A stretch of DNA of 9,193 nt. It comes from Legionellales bacterium UBA5158 (GTDB taxonomy: Bacteria; Pseudomonadota; Gammaproteobacteria; DSM-16500). Positions 1 through 5,960 of the stretch are shown in pieces (within the stretch, counting starts at the first letter, position 1; each line of letters starts with the position of its first letter). Both the position numbers and the translations under genes were made by a program. The stretch covers positions 1-9,193 of the forward strand of contig DHXK01000199.1 in the NCBI GenBank assembly GCA_002413665.1, written 5' to 3'. Under the pieces are notes generated by a model that worked only from the letters and a program-made list of their open reading frames with translations, searched no databases and had not been told where the DNA came from.

Positions 1-129
1 ATAAAAACTGCGGAACCGAGTGTGTAACTTCATGCTGTGAGTTGAGTTAAATAGAGTGTCATAAATAATTTTAAAAAATAGAGAATGTAAGTTTTTATTT
101 AATTGTGGAAATTCAAACGCTAAATTCCT

Positions 130-175
130 GAGCGCAAACCCTTTTGGAGTAATAATTAACGGAAGGTTTGCGCTC
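130..175. repeat. 11-bp perfect inverted repeat
   Basis: GAGCGCAAACC at 130-140 is the exact reverse complement of GGTTTGCGCTC at 165-175. Allowing one bulged base (141), TTTT at 142-145 can also pair with GGAA at 161-164. The arms are GC-richer than their surroundings. No T-run follows on either strand, so this is not a standard intrinsic terminator. It lies just past the 3' end of the minus-strand remnant at 207-853 and could form its transcript end or be a dispersed repeat. A related GTTTGCG occurs again near 188-194. The rest of 1-206 shows no coding sequence that I can support. Confidence 0.6.
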
Positions 176-206
176 TAATCTGATTCGTTTGCGGGACTGC
201 ATATAA

Positions 207-853
207 TTAAATTCCCATCTGTGGAGGCAGGGTAGCTCCTGTTTGAGCTTCTCTTGTTGGGGCTATAGTGTCCTCATCCATCGGTATAGCTTGATCTGCA
301 GCAGGAAGCATAGCCGATAATGATGAGCTGGCTGCAAATTGAGGTTGCACTTGCACTTGGGGTTCTGGTTTTTGACCTTTTCTTTCCCAATCACGTCCAT
401 TTGTCAGCAATTCATATAGCGTCGAATAATAGGTGCCCCTTACATACGGATTTATATTAGAGATAGTATTAATGGTTCCCCACGGAAATTTCAATAATTC
501 ATTAAAATTTTTCATATCTTCTGATAAAGTCGGACTCTTTTTGGAGTCTTCATATATTTTGATGAGTAATTTATATAAGGTTATTTCTGATAATCGTTTT
601 TTAACGACTGATCGATAACTTGTGCAGAGGGAAGCGACATTAATAAACGTGCGGTGCTGGTGTTTGCTGCCGCGGCACTTGAAGATGCCGCTGTGTTTGG
701 AAGAGGTGAGTTTGCTTGGGCTTCCTCAGGAAAAAACTTATTAACTAGCTCTATTAAAATTTGTTTCTTATTATTTTCTTTTACCTTGAGTTCATCTGGT
801 TTAAGCAATAATGATTTTTTAAAAGTACGGAGAATACATTCTTTGAGTTGAAT
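207..853 (-). pseudogene. Frameshifted, start-less remnant with Ala/Ser linkers
   Basis: I do not recognise a family. On the minus strand one frame is open from 853 to a TAA at 583-581, and a second is open through that point to a TAA at 209-207. Joining them by a -1 step at the six-A run (602-597) gives one coherent protein of about 200 residues: a Lys/Glu-rich helical start, an Ala/Ser stretch (near NTAASSSAAAANTS), a helical middle (SEITLYKLLIKIYEDSKK), then an Ala/Pro/Gln-rich tail. No ATG exists in the upstream frame. The first usable codon is TTG at 808-806 without a Shine-Dalgarno sequence, and the frame meets TGA at 856-854, so the 5' end looks lost. The Ala/Ser spacers resemble those of the giant U-box protein upstream on the same strand, suggesting a relict relative. 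Real programmed slippage remains possible because the site reads A AAA AAC in the correct register. Confidence 0.6.
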
Positions 854-941
854 TCAGGGACTTCGGCTCGTCAGTCAATAATGACGAATGCCAATTTGTA
901 AGACCTTTTCAAATGAACTCTAAATTGTCCTGCTTAAAATA

Positions 942-976
942 AAAAAAACTTCTCTTTATTAAGGAGAAGTTTTTTT
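942..976. terminator. Bidirectional intrinsic terminator
   Basis: AAAAAAACTTCTC (942-954) pairs perfectly with GAGAAGTTTTTTT (964-976), and the stem can extend inward through a G-T and two A-T pairs to a three-base loop. Both strands therefore carry a hairpin followed by a T-run. It begins 15 bases past the stop codon of the giant minus-strand gene and must end its transcript. It also separates that gene from the remnant at 207-853. A smaller hairpin (TCGTCA 868-873 with TGACGA 882-887) lies further downstream. Confidence 0.85.
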
Positions 977-990
977 ATTTTGTAGGTTAT

Positions 991-3900
991 TTAAAGACTA
1001 CTTAGAAAACTAAACATATCGTCAGATTCATCAGTCTGAAGATTAAAAGGGTTTCCTATTCCCATCCCCATTCCTAAGCCCAAAGGTGAGGGTGAACGTA
1101 ATCCAAATAGGCTCCCCAGAGGAGGTGATGTATTAAAAGCAGACTGAGCAGCTGCGAAAGCATCACTCTGACTAACTTGAGTAGAGCTAGCTGCCGCTGC
1201 CTCGGGTAATTGCATAGCATTACTGGCGTGATGATGAAGACCTGGCTGGGACATGTTATGTAAAGAACTTTGTCCTGCTGCTGCAGCTAATGCAGACTCA
1301 CCAAAAATTGAGTGACGGTGATAGGATGGCTGATGAGCCATCGAACTCGATGCAGCAGCTCTCTGTGATGATAGTACGGGACTAGAGAACGTCGAACCCC
1401 CTTGTTCTGCCATACCAAGTGGTGTTCGAGTGCCAAAGGCATAATTGGGTATGTGAGGTTGTCCAAACGACATCGAACTTGATGCATGTGCACCTGAACT
1501 ATGAGGTTCTAGTGCAGCCCCAAGAAGAGAGTGACTACCAAAGGGGTTGTTACCAAAGGGGTTCTGGGCTGTTGCAGCACCTGAGAAAGCGGCTGGTGCA
1601 GCTGAACTACTAGGTGACGGCACATGACTTGCCCCTTGTGCAGCAGCCATACCAACAGTTGAGTGACTCGCATTTGTATCTGATATCTCTGAATTTGGCA
1701 TATGTTGCCCTGCATACGACCTCAAATTTAATGCAGTTGAAGTAGGAGCGGGTAGCACGCTACTAAGACGTGCCCATCCTTGTGCAGCAGCCATAGCAAT
1801 TGATGTGTTTTGAGCTAGGTGTCTTTCTTGTTCTGAGAAATATGTTGCTCGAGCTTCCTCAAATGATAAGGAACTTGGTATAAATGCACATGATAAAGGT
1901 AACGGTGCAAGTGGTTGTGGACGTTGACATTGATGTGGATACATCGCAGAACCTTGTGGCTCAAAGCCATGAAGAAAGGGAGATCGATGACTATGCTCTT
2001 CAGAAGCGCCATACATTAGTGAATTCAAAGACCAGCCTGGATAAGACGATGAACTAGCCGAAGGCATAGACATTGGAGCATGTTGAGTCTGAAAAGGTGA
2101 ATGATTTACCGCTGTTGTACCAGCAGCAGCACCACCAGAACCAGGAGCAACAGATGAAGCATTAAGATAAAAAGTTTGGAAAATAGAATGAGGAGCAGCA
2201 TGCCTTGATCTTTTTCTGTGTCTATGCGGTGCAGGTGCAGCTAAGCTAGGAGATGCTACATCACTCATAAAAGGATTTGCTGACGCGGCAGCAAGAGCAG
2301 CAGCAGAACTTGCAGGCTGAGCGAAAGTTAGAGGCTGAAAAGCAGCAGACGTCGCAGAACTTGCAGGCTGAACAGAAGCAGCAGCTGCAGCAGAACTCGC
2401 AGGCACAACATCTGCAACTGAACTCAAAACTTCAGTAGTCATTTCACGAAACTTAGCCTCAGAGATAAAATTTTTCAGGCAAAGTGTAAAAATAGCTTTT
2501 ATAATTGTGCTCTTTTTTGTAGCCCCTTTACTTCTAAATAAAACATTTACAGTAATTGGCGTACGTGTTATTTGCGTAATTTGTAAAGAAAAAACCTCTT
2601 GAGTCATACCGAGAGTTTTAGCAATTAATCTCATTTGAGTTGGAGTGATTAGGTCCGGTAAGCTCTCAATGTTCGATTGTTCTGAATGTTTAGGTGCTTT
2701 ATTTTTATGACCAAAAGTATTTAATAAATAGATAGTTTGATAACAAGGTAAATAATTTATCGCTCGTGGATCTTCCATTTCATTTCTGTCAATAATAGTT
2801 CCATCAGTATCCCTAACAGGATCGCTTAGCACATCCCCCGTAGGAGATAAAAGAAGTAATTGAGCTTCATTATGAAAATCTATTAAACGTTTAACCAAGC
2901 TTTTTCGTTCATCCGGAGTAAGTCTATCTACCATAGGAAATTCGGCTGAGTTTTCCATTAATGCTTTTCCACTTCCTAAAATTTTATCGAGTATTTCAGG
3001 TAAAGGAGTAATAGCTTTATCACTTACTGCGGCAGCAGAAGAAGAGGATACAGCATCTGCAGCAGCAGCGGCAGGAGAGTTAGATGCTCCAAATGAAGGT
3101 GCCATGGAAGGAATTTCAGTGGTAATTTTTTTGAAATAAGCGGATGCATTTAGTTCTTCACATACTTCATAAAAAGCGCGGATAATATCCGGATTGTAGA
3201 TGTGAGTTTTCTTAAATTCAGACGGTGAAATTTTGGGACATTTTATTTGTGCGCACTTATAAAATTTTTCAATTCCAAATTTCCTAGGAAGTAATTTAAC
3301 AATGTCTAATAGTTGTGTGTGTAATAAATAATTTGGTAATGGGATAACGGCAGTGGGATAGCCCAGTGCTTTTCGCAATTTAAGTGACACCAAACAAGGA
3401 ATTGTAAGATGACTCGAAATTTTGATATCCCTAGTACACGTTCTATTTATATTATCCGGGCTTTCAATCCAATTTTTTAATGTTGTTCTATCATAGACTT
3501 TATTAGTTTCGACTAAAATAACGGGATCTTCCATCGTATCACTGCTGAATGGATCTATCAGAGCGTCATGAATTTTTATCGCAAGATTTGCAAGCTCTAT
3601 CATTTTCTCAGTTGAAAGTTGAGTTGAAGGATCTTCAGGAGATTCATGCGCAATTGGTTTTAATTTTGCAGTCCTAAGAGCTTCTTCTTGTTCGCCATTA
3701 TCTTCAATTAAGGCTGCGGCTGCCGCATGAGAACTACTTGCGCCAGACGCTGTACTAGATCTCCCGGGGTGTGATGTACCACTGGAACTTCTCATCTGAG
3801 AGGCTGATGCTCTAAAATGGGTAGTAGTCGCTGATTCTGGAGAAACGTTAGCTTCATCTTCATCTGAATCATCAGTCTGGGTAGTGAGCTGCGGTAATCG

Positions 3901-5556
3901 AGTTCTATTGATCGAACGTGCATGCTGTAGATTATGCGCGGAAGAATGAGCGGTTTGAGTTGCAGCTCCAGCTTGCGTTGAAGTGAAGCTTAGGTGGAGA
4001 TCGTCCATCAAAGAATTTGAGTCGGCTGCCGCTGCCGCACCAGCGGAATGCATTTCTGACATATCAGTCAGGGCAGATGTATTATTATTTGAATTAAATT
4101 TATTGCAAATTGTAACTAACGTTTTTGCTAATTGTAAAAGATTTAAATCAATGTCTCCCTCAGGATCATGTCTAGTAACTGTGTCTTTAAAAGCACTTTT
4201 AAATTGTGCATGGAATCTTCTGTTAACACCAGCTGAAGCTTCTCTTTGTTCTAAACTTTCCCTAGCTTCTGAAAATCTTTGAGCATCGAAAGTTTCACGA
4301 AAGGGGAGGTTGATTGTGACAGGAAGAAACGTAAAGTTTATGATATCCAAAATTTCATAAATATCATGTATATTCTGATACGCATTTTGTTTGTCTTCAG
4401 TATCTTTTTTCCAAGGCATTGTTGAAAGTAAAAGTGAAATTAAACGTAAAGTATTTTCAATTTCTTTCACGCGATGAGCGAAGTTTTCTGGATTAGGAAT
4501 TCTAGATTTAAAAAAATTCACTAAATTAACCGCTTCATTTTTTAGTAGATTAATATTTTTTTTGAATAAAATGTTTCTTTGCTCAGGGGTAATATTTTCA
4601 AATTGTTTATAAAAATCTACTACTACCTTTGAATGTGAAGTTGTAACTATTGGAGCAGTTGAGCTTGGCGTTGCAGCGGCAGCCGCTGCTGCAGATGAAC
4701 TATAATTTGCTGCTGCAGCTCTTGCAGATGAGCTGTAACCTGCTGCAGCTGCAGCACCTGAACTTGCCGCTGCACCAAAAGAGGTAGGTTCTGAGGAGTA
4801 TCCTTTGTCAAAAGCTGACAAATCCCACACAGGATGGTGATTTCTATATTCAAGGGAATAGGTGGTAGGAAGTTTTTTTGTTATCACTGAACTTAATCCA
4901 ACAAAGTCTTCGGGCAGCATTTGTATTGTTGTGCCATTTGATAACTTTTTGGATTGAATCGTTACACTATTTCGCGCATTTGCTTCTGTTATATAATCAA
5001 GAATTGTATTGGCGCTAGCTTCGTAAAAAGATTTTAAAGATTCAAGATTTCTGTTCCGTTCGAAAGTTTCACAGACCTTAAGAGCTTCAGAAAAAAGGTC
5101 TAAAAAATCTGAGTTGCGATACTTGATACTCTCAGTAAAAGCATAAGGTAAAACAAAAATCTTCTCTGGATCTTTGCTAGTTTTAGCATTCGTAACTTTA
5201 TTTCGTGAAACAGTCCGGTAAGTGTAATCAGCTTTAATGCCTTCAAACGTGAGTTTTGTTACTGCATTGTAAAATTGAATGATGAGTGATTGATCTTCAA
5301 TATTATCAGTCGGATTTTCTGTTGCTAGAATGCGTCTTAATACTTTCATTTCTTTTATTTTTACAACGATATCTACTGCTAAGTCTTGTGTTTCTAGCGT
5401 ATTTGCTTTTTTTAATTTTTGCGCAGAATCATCATCTAATTCACCATCATCGGATTCATATTTATTTATATTACTGTCCAGAGTCATTTGTCTAGCAGAT
5501 AAATGAGTCAGTTCAGTGCATGCATCTCTTAACTGCTTACGTAATAGTGAGTTCAT
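991..5556 (-). CDS. Giant tandem U-box protein, candidate secreted E3 ubiquitin ligase
   Basis: 1521 residues from ATG 5556-5554, with AGGA seven bases upstream. Residues 1-250 and 305-490 are mostly helical and unrecognised. Residues 665-732 are a good U-box: D668-P-F-S ... M675-E-D-P-V, Y688-D-R, T708-R and an I719-P-C-L-V-S-L-K ending, matching the family pattern CPIT...M-DPV...YDR...TR...IPNLALK. F670 sits at the usual hydrophobic E2-contact position. Residues 898-950 are a degenerate second U-box. Each is followed by a similar helical segment ending K-(I/M)-TTE-(I/V). Ala/Ser-rich linkers separate the parts. Residues 1050-1521 look disordered, with four NPF motifs (1094, 1332, 1337, 1502) and a basic cluster HRHRKRSRH (1111-1119). 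The last 14 residues have an acidic patch followed by hydrophobics. No signal peptide or membrane segment is seen. U-boxes recruit E2 enzymes in eukaryotes, and Legionella LubX and GobX use them as injected ligases. Effector status is inferred. The reading frame is intact among broken neighbours. Confidence 0.85.
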   Translation of the reverse strand: MNSLLRKQLRDACTELTHLSARQMTLDSNINKYESDDGELDDDSAQKLKKANTLETQDLAVDIVVKIKEMKVLRRILATENPTDNIEDQSLIIQFYNAVTKLTFEGIKADYTYRTVSRNKVTNAKTSKDPEKIFVLPYAFTESIKYRNSDFLDLFSEALKVCETFERNRNLESLKSFYEASANTILDYITEANARNSVTIQSKKLSNGTTIQMLPEDFVGLSSVITKKLPTTYSLEYRNHHPVWDLSAFDKGYSSEPTSFGAAASSGAAAAAGYSSSARAAAANYSSSAAAAAAATPSSTAPIVTTSHSKVVVDFYKQFENITPEQRNILFKKNINLLKNEAVNLVNFFKSRIPNPENFAHRVKEIENTLRLISLLLSTMPWKKDTEDKQNAYQNIHDIYEILDIINFTFLPVTINLPFRETFDAQRFSEARESLEQREASAGVNRRFHAQFKSAFKDTVTRHDPEGDIDLNLLQLAKTLVTICNKFNSNNNTSALTDMSEMHSAGAAAAADSNSLMDDLHLSFTSTQAGAATQTAHSSAHNLQHARSINRTRLPQLTTQTDDSDEDEANVSPESATTTHFRASASQMRSSSGTSHPGRSSTASGASSSHAAAAALIEDNGEQEEALRTAKLKPIAHESPEDPSTQLSTEKMIELANLAIKIHDALIDPFSSDTMEDPVILVETNKVYDRTTLKNWIESPDNINRTCTRDIKISSHLTIPCLVSLKLRKALGYPTAVIPLPNYLLHTQLLDIVKLLPRKFGIEKFYKCAQIKCPKISPSEFKKTHIYNPDIIRAFYEVCEELNASAYFKKITTEIPSMAPSFGASNSPAAAAADAVSSSSAAAVSDKAITPLPEILDKILGSGKALMENSAEFPMVDRLTPDERKSLVKRLIDFHNEAQLLLLSPTGDVLSDPVRDTDGTIIDRNEMEDPRAINYLPCYQTIYLLNTFGHKNKAPKHSEQSNIESLPDLITPTQMRLIAKTLGMTQEVFSLQITQITRTPITVNVLFRSKGATKKSTIIKAIFTLCLKNFISEAKFREMTTEVLSSVADVVPASSAAAAASVQPASSATSAAFQPLTFAQPASSAAALAAASANPFMSDVASPSLAAPAPHRHRKRSRHAAPHSIFQTFYLNASSVAPGSGGAAAGTTAVNHSPFQTQHAPMSMPSASSSSYPGWSLNSLMYGASEEHSHRSPFLHGFEPQGSAMYPHQCQRPQPLAPLPLSCAFIPSSLSFEEARATYFSEQERHLAQNTSIAMAAAQGWARLSSVLPAPTSTALNLRSYAGQHMPNSEISDTNASHSTVGMAAAQGASHVPSPSSSAAPAAFSGAATAQNPFGNNPFGSHSLLGAALEPHSSGAHASSSMSFGQPHIPNYAFGTRTPLGMAEQGGSTFSSPVLSSQRAAASSSMAHQPSYHRHSIFGESALAAAAGQSSLHNMSQPGLHHHASNAMQLPEAAAASSTQVSQSDAFAAAQSAFNTSPPLGSLFGLRSPSPLGLGMGMGIGNPFNLQTDESDDMFSFLSSL
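2303..2404 (-). repeat. PASSA coding repeats in C-terminal region
   Basis: GCAGAACTTGCAGGCTGA occurs exactly at 2303-2320 and 2354-2371, and a near copy (GCAGAACTCGCAGGC) lies at 2390-2404. On the coding strand these specify QPASSA or VPASSA units at the start of the disordered C-terminal region. Spacings of 51 and 36 bp are multiples of three and keep the frame. A second coding repeat, CCTTGTGCAGCAGCCATA at 1634-1651 and 1778-1795, encodes the MAAAQG units. Confidence 0.8.
2707..2865 (-). other. Degenerate second U-box (residues 898-950)
   Basis: S904-P-T-G ... S911-D-P-V and I922-D-R follow the first half of the U-box pattern, and L936-P-C-Y-Q-T matches the IPCLVSL of U-box 1. The loop carrying Thr-Arg is missing, shortening the domain by roughly ten residues. 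The E2-contact position is Pro905 rather than a large hydrophobic residue. Loss of E2 binding and use as a substrate or protein-binding surface is inferred, by analogy with the second U-box of LubX. Confidence 0.6.
3361..3564 (-). other. Canonical U-box domain (residues 665-732)
   Basis: The segment aligns along its length with the U-box consensus: DPF at the CPI position, M675 and D677-P-V, Y688-D-R, W696, T708-R-D, and I719-P-C-L with K726 where the family has IPNLALK. The first consensus Cys is Asp668, which is tolerated because U-boxes bind no zinc and are held by salt bridges and hydrogen bonds. This domain would be expected to bind a host E2. No experimental support can be read from sequence. 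Confidence 0.8.
4666..4779 (-). repeat. Ala/Ser linker with YSSSA repeats (residues 260-297)
   Basis: The longest Ala/Ser spacer in the giant protein. It contains two YSSSA units eleven residues apart, each followed by a run of alanines. At DNA level GCAGATG recurs at 4691-4697 and 4724-4730 (33 bp apart). The alanine runs mix GCA, GCT, GCC and GCG codons, so this is not a simple triplet microsatellite. Shorter linkers of the same kind lie near residues 504-511, 602-615, 828-843 and 1050-1095. Confidence 0.75.
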
Positions 5557-5563
5557 GTAATTT

Positions 5564-5567
5564 TCCT
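5564..5567 (-). promoter_or_regulatory. Ribosome binding site of the giant U-box gene
   Basis: The minus strand reads AGGA followed by seven bases and then ATG at 5556-5554. This supports that ATG as the true start of the 1521-residue protein. Confidence 0.7.
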
Positions 5568-5629
5568 AAAAAAGGATAAAAATAATTCCAACCAAAGGAT
5601 GGTTTGCAATTTTTGATCAAAAGGAGGTT

Positions 5630-5663
5630 AGTATATCTTAGTAAAACTTAAGGAATGCTTAAA
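5630..5663 (-). promoter_or_regulatory. Candidate promoter with PmrA-like box for the U-box gene
   Basis: The minus strand reads TTTAAG-CATTC-CTTAAG (5663-5647), then 11 bases, then TATACT (5635-5630), a five-of-six match to the -10 box. Two (C/T)TTAA half-sites with 11-bp periodicity match the general PmrA box pattern, (C/T)TTAA-N6-CTTAA. In Legionella many Dot/Icm effector genes are activated by PmrA through such sites placed over a weak -35 region, the arrangement seen here. The predicted leader is about 65 bases. Regulation by PmrA is an inference; AT-rich DNA can produce such sites by chance. Confidence 0.5.
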
Positions 5664-5783
5664 TATAGTACAGCCAATAGACTTTATTTAGGGAGTTGAA
5701 TAAATTATATATTCTGGTTTAATTTTACTTCAGTGATTGTGAAATAGTCTTGGATCAATCTTAATTCTAAGTAAAAAAGAACA

Positions 5784-5806
5784 CCTCATTAGATTGTCTA
5801 ATGAGG
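5784..5806 (-). terminator. Hairpin terminator on the minus strand
   Basis: CCTCATTAGA (5784-5793) and TCTAATGAGG (5797-5806) form a perfect 10-bp stem with a three-base loop. On the minus strand the hairpin is followed by TGTTCTTTTTTA, which fits an intrinsic terminator. On the plus strand no T-run follows. No minus-strand gene is visible just upstream, so it may block stray transcription into the U-box gene promoter or be left over from a lost gene. Confidence 0.65.
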
Positions 5807-5810
5807 CTTA

Positions 5811-5960
5811 AGATCAGATCAACAGCCTACATCATTAACAGTACAAGTTGTCGCCGATAGTGGATACCCTGTCCATCAGTTAATGTTAGGTGCGGGTAAA
5901 TACATTATTGAAAATGTAGCAAACGCTGCTAGTTTGCCGGCGGTGGGTGCTTTTATCATT
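5811..5960 (+). pseudogene. Relict C-terminal part of a cyclase-family (kynurenine formamidase-like) protein
   Basis: The frame from about 5811 to a TAA at 5991-5993 includes GYPVHQLMLGAGKYIIENVA (5862-5921) and then NAASLPAVGAFII (5922-5960). From memory of the family, this matches the conserved C-terminal block PVH..LL.AG.(Y/W).(V/I)EN.AN...LP..GA of metal-dependent cyclase-family hydrolases related to arylformamidase. About 50 residues of a protein usually over 200 long remain. There is no start codon, the metal-binding N-terminal part is absent, and the last strand of the family is lost. The coding sequence runs into the nitronate monooxygenase remnant in another frame, so a deletion probably joined two once-separate genes. 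The residue match is good, but I could not run a search. Confidence 0.6.

Noticed and set aside
433..851. Plus-strand open frames of 61 and 65 codons opposite the remnant
   Set aside because: Antisense shadows of the minus-strand coding sequence, without ribosome binding sites or family features.
1287..2012. Short minus-strand frames rich in His, Gln and Leu inside the giant gene
   Set aside because: Out-of-frame readings of the GCA/CAG-rich Ala/Ser coding sequence, which produce Gln/Leu/His runs.
2303..2404. Regularly spaced repeats suggestive of a CRISPR array
   Set aside because: The copies are in frame, encode PASSA units of one protein, have unequal spacing and no spacers.
3983..4282. 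99-codon plus-strand frame
   Set aside because: It lies opposite the giant gene, and its alanine run is the reverse reading of an Ala-coding stretch. No supporting start signals.
5286..5495. Plus-strand hydrophobic 69-codon frame resembling a membrane peptide
   Set aside because: Hydrophobicity comes from reading Lys/Glu/Asp codons of the N-terminal helices in antisense. No ribosome binding site.
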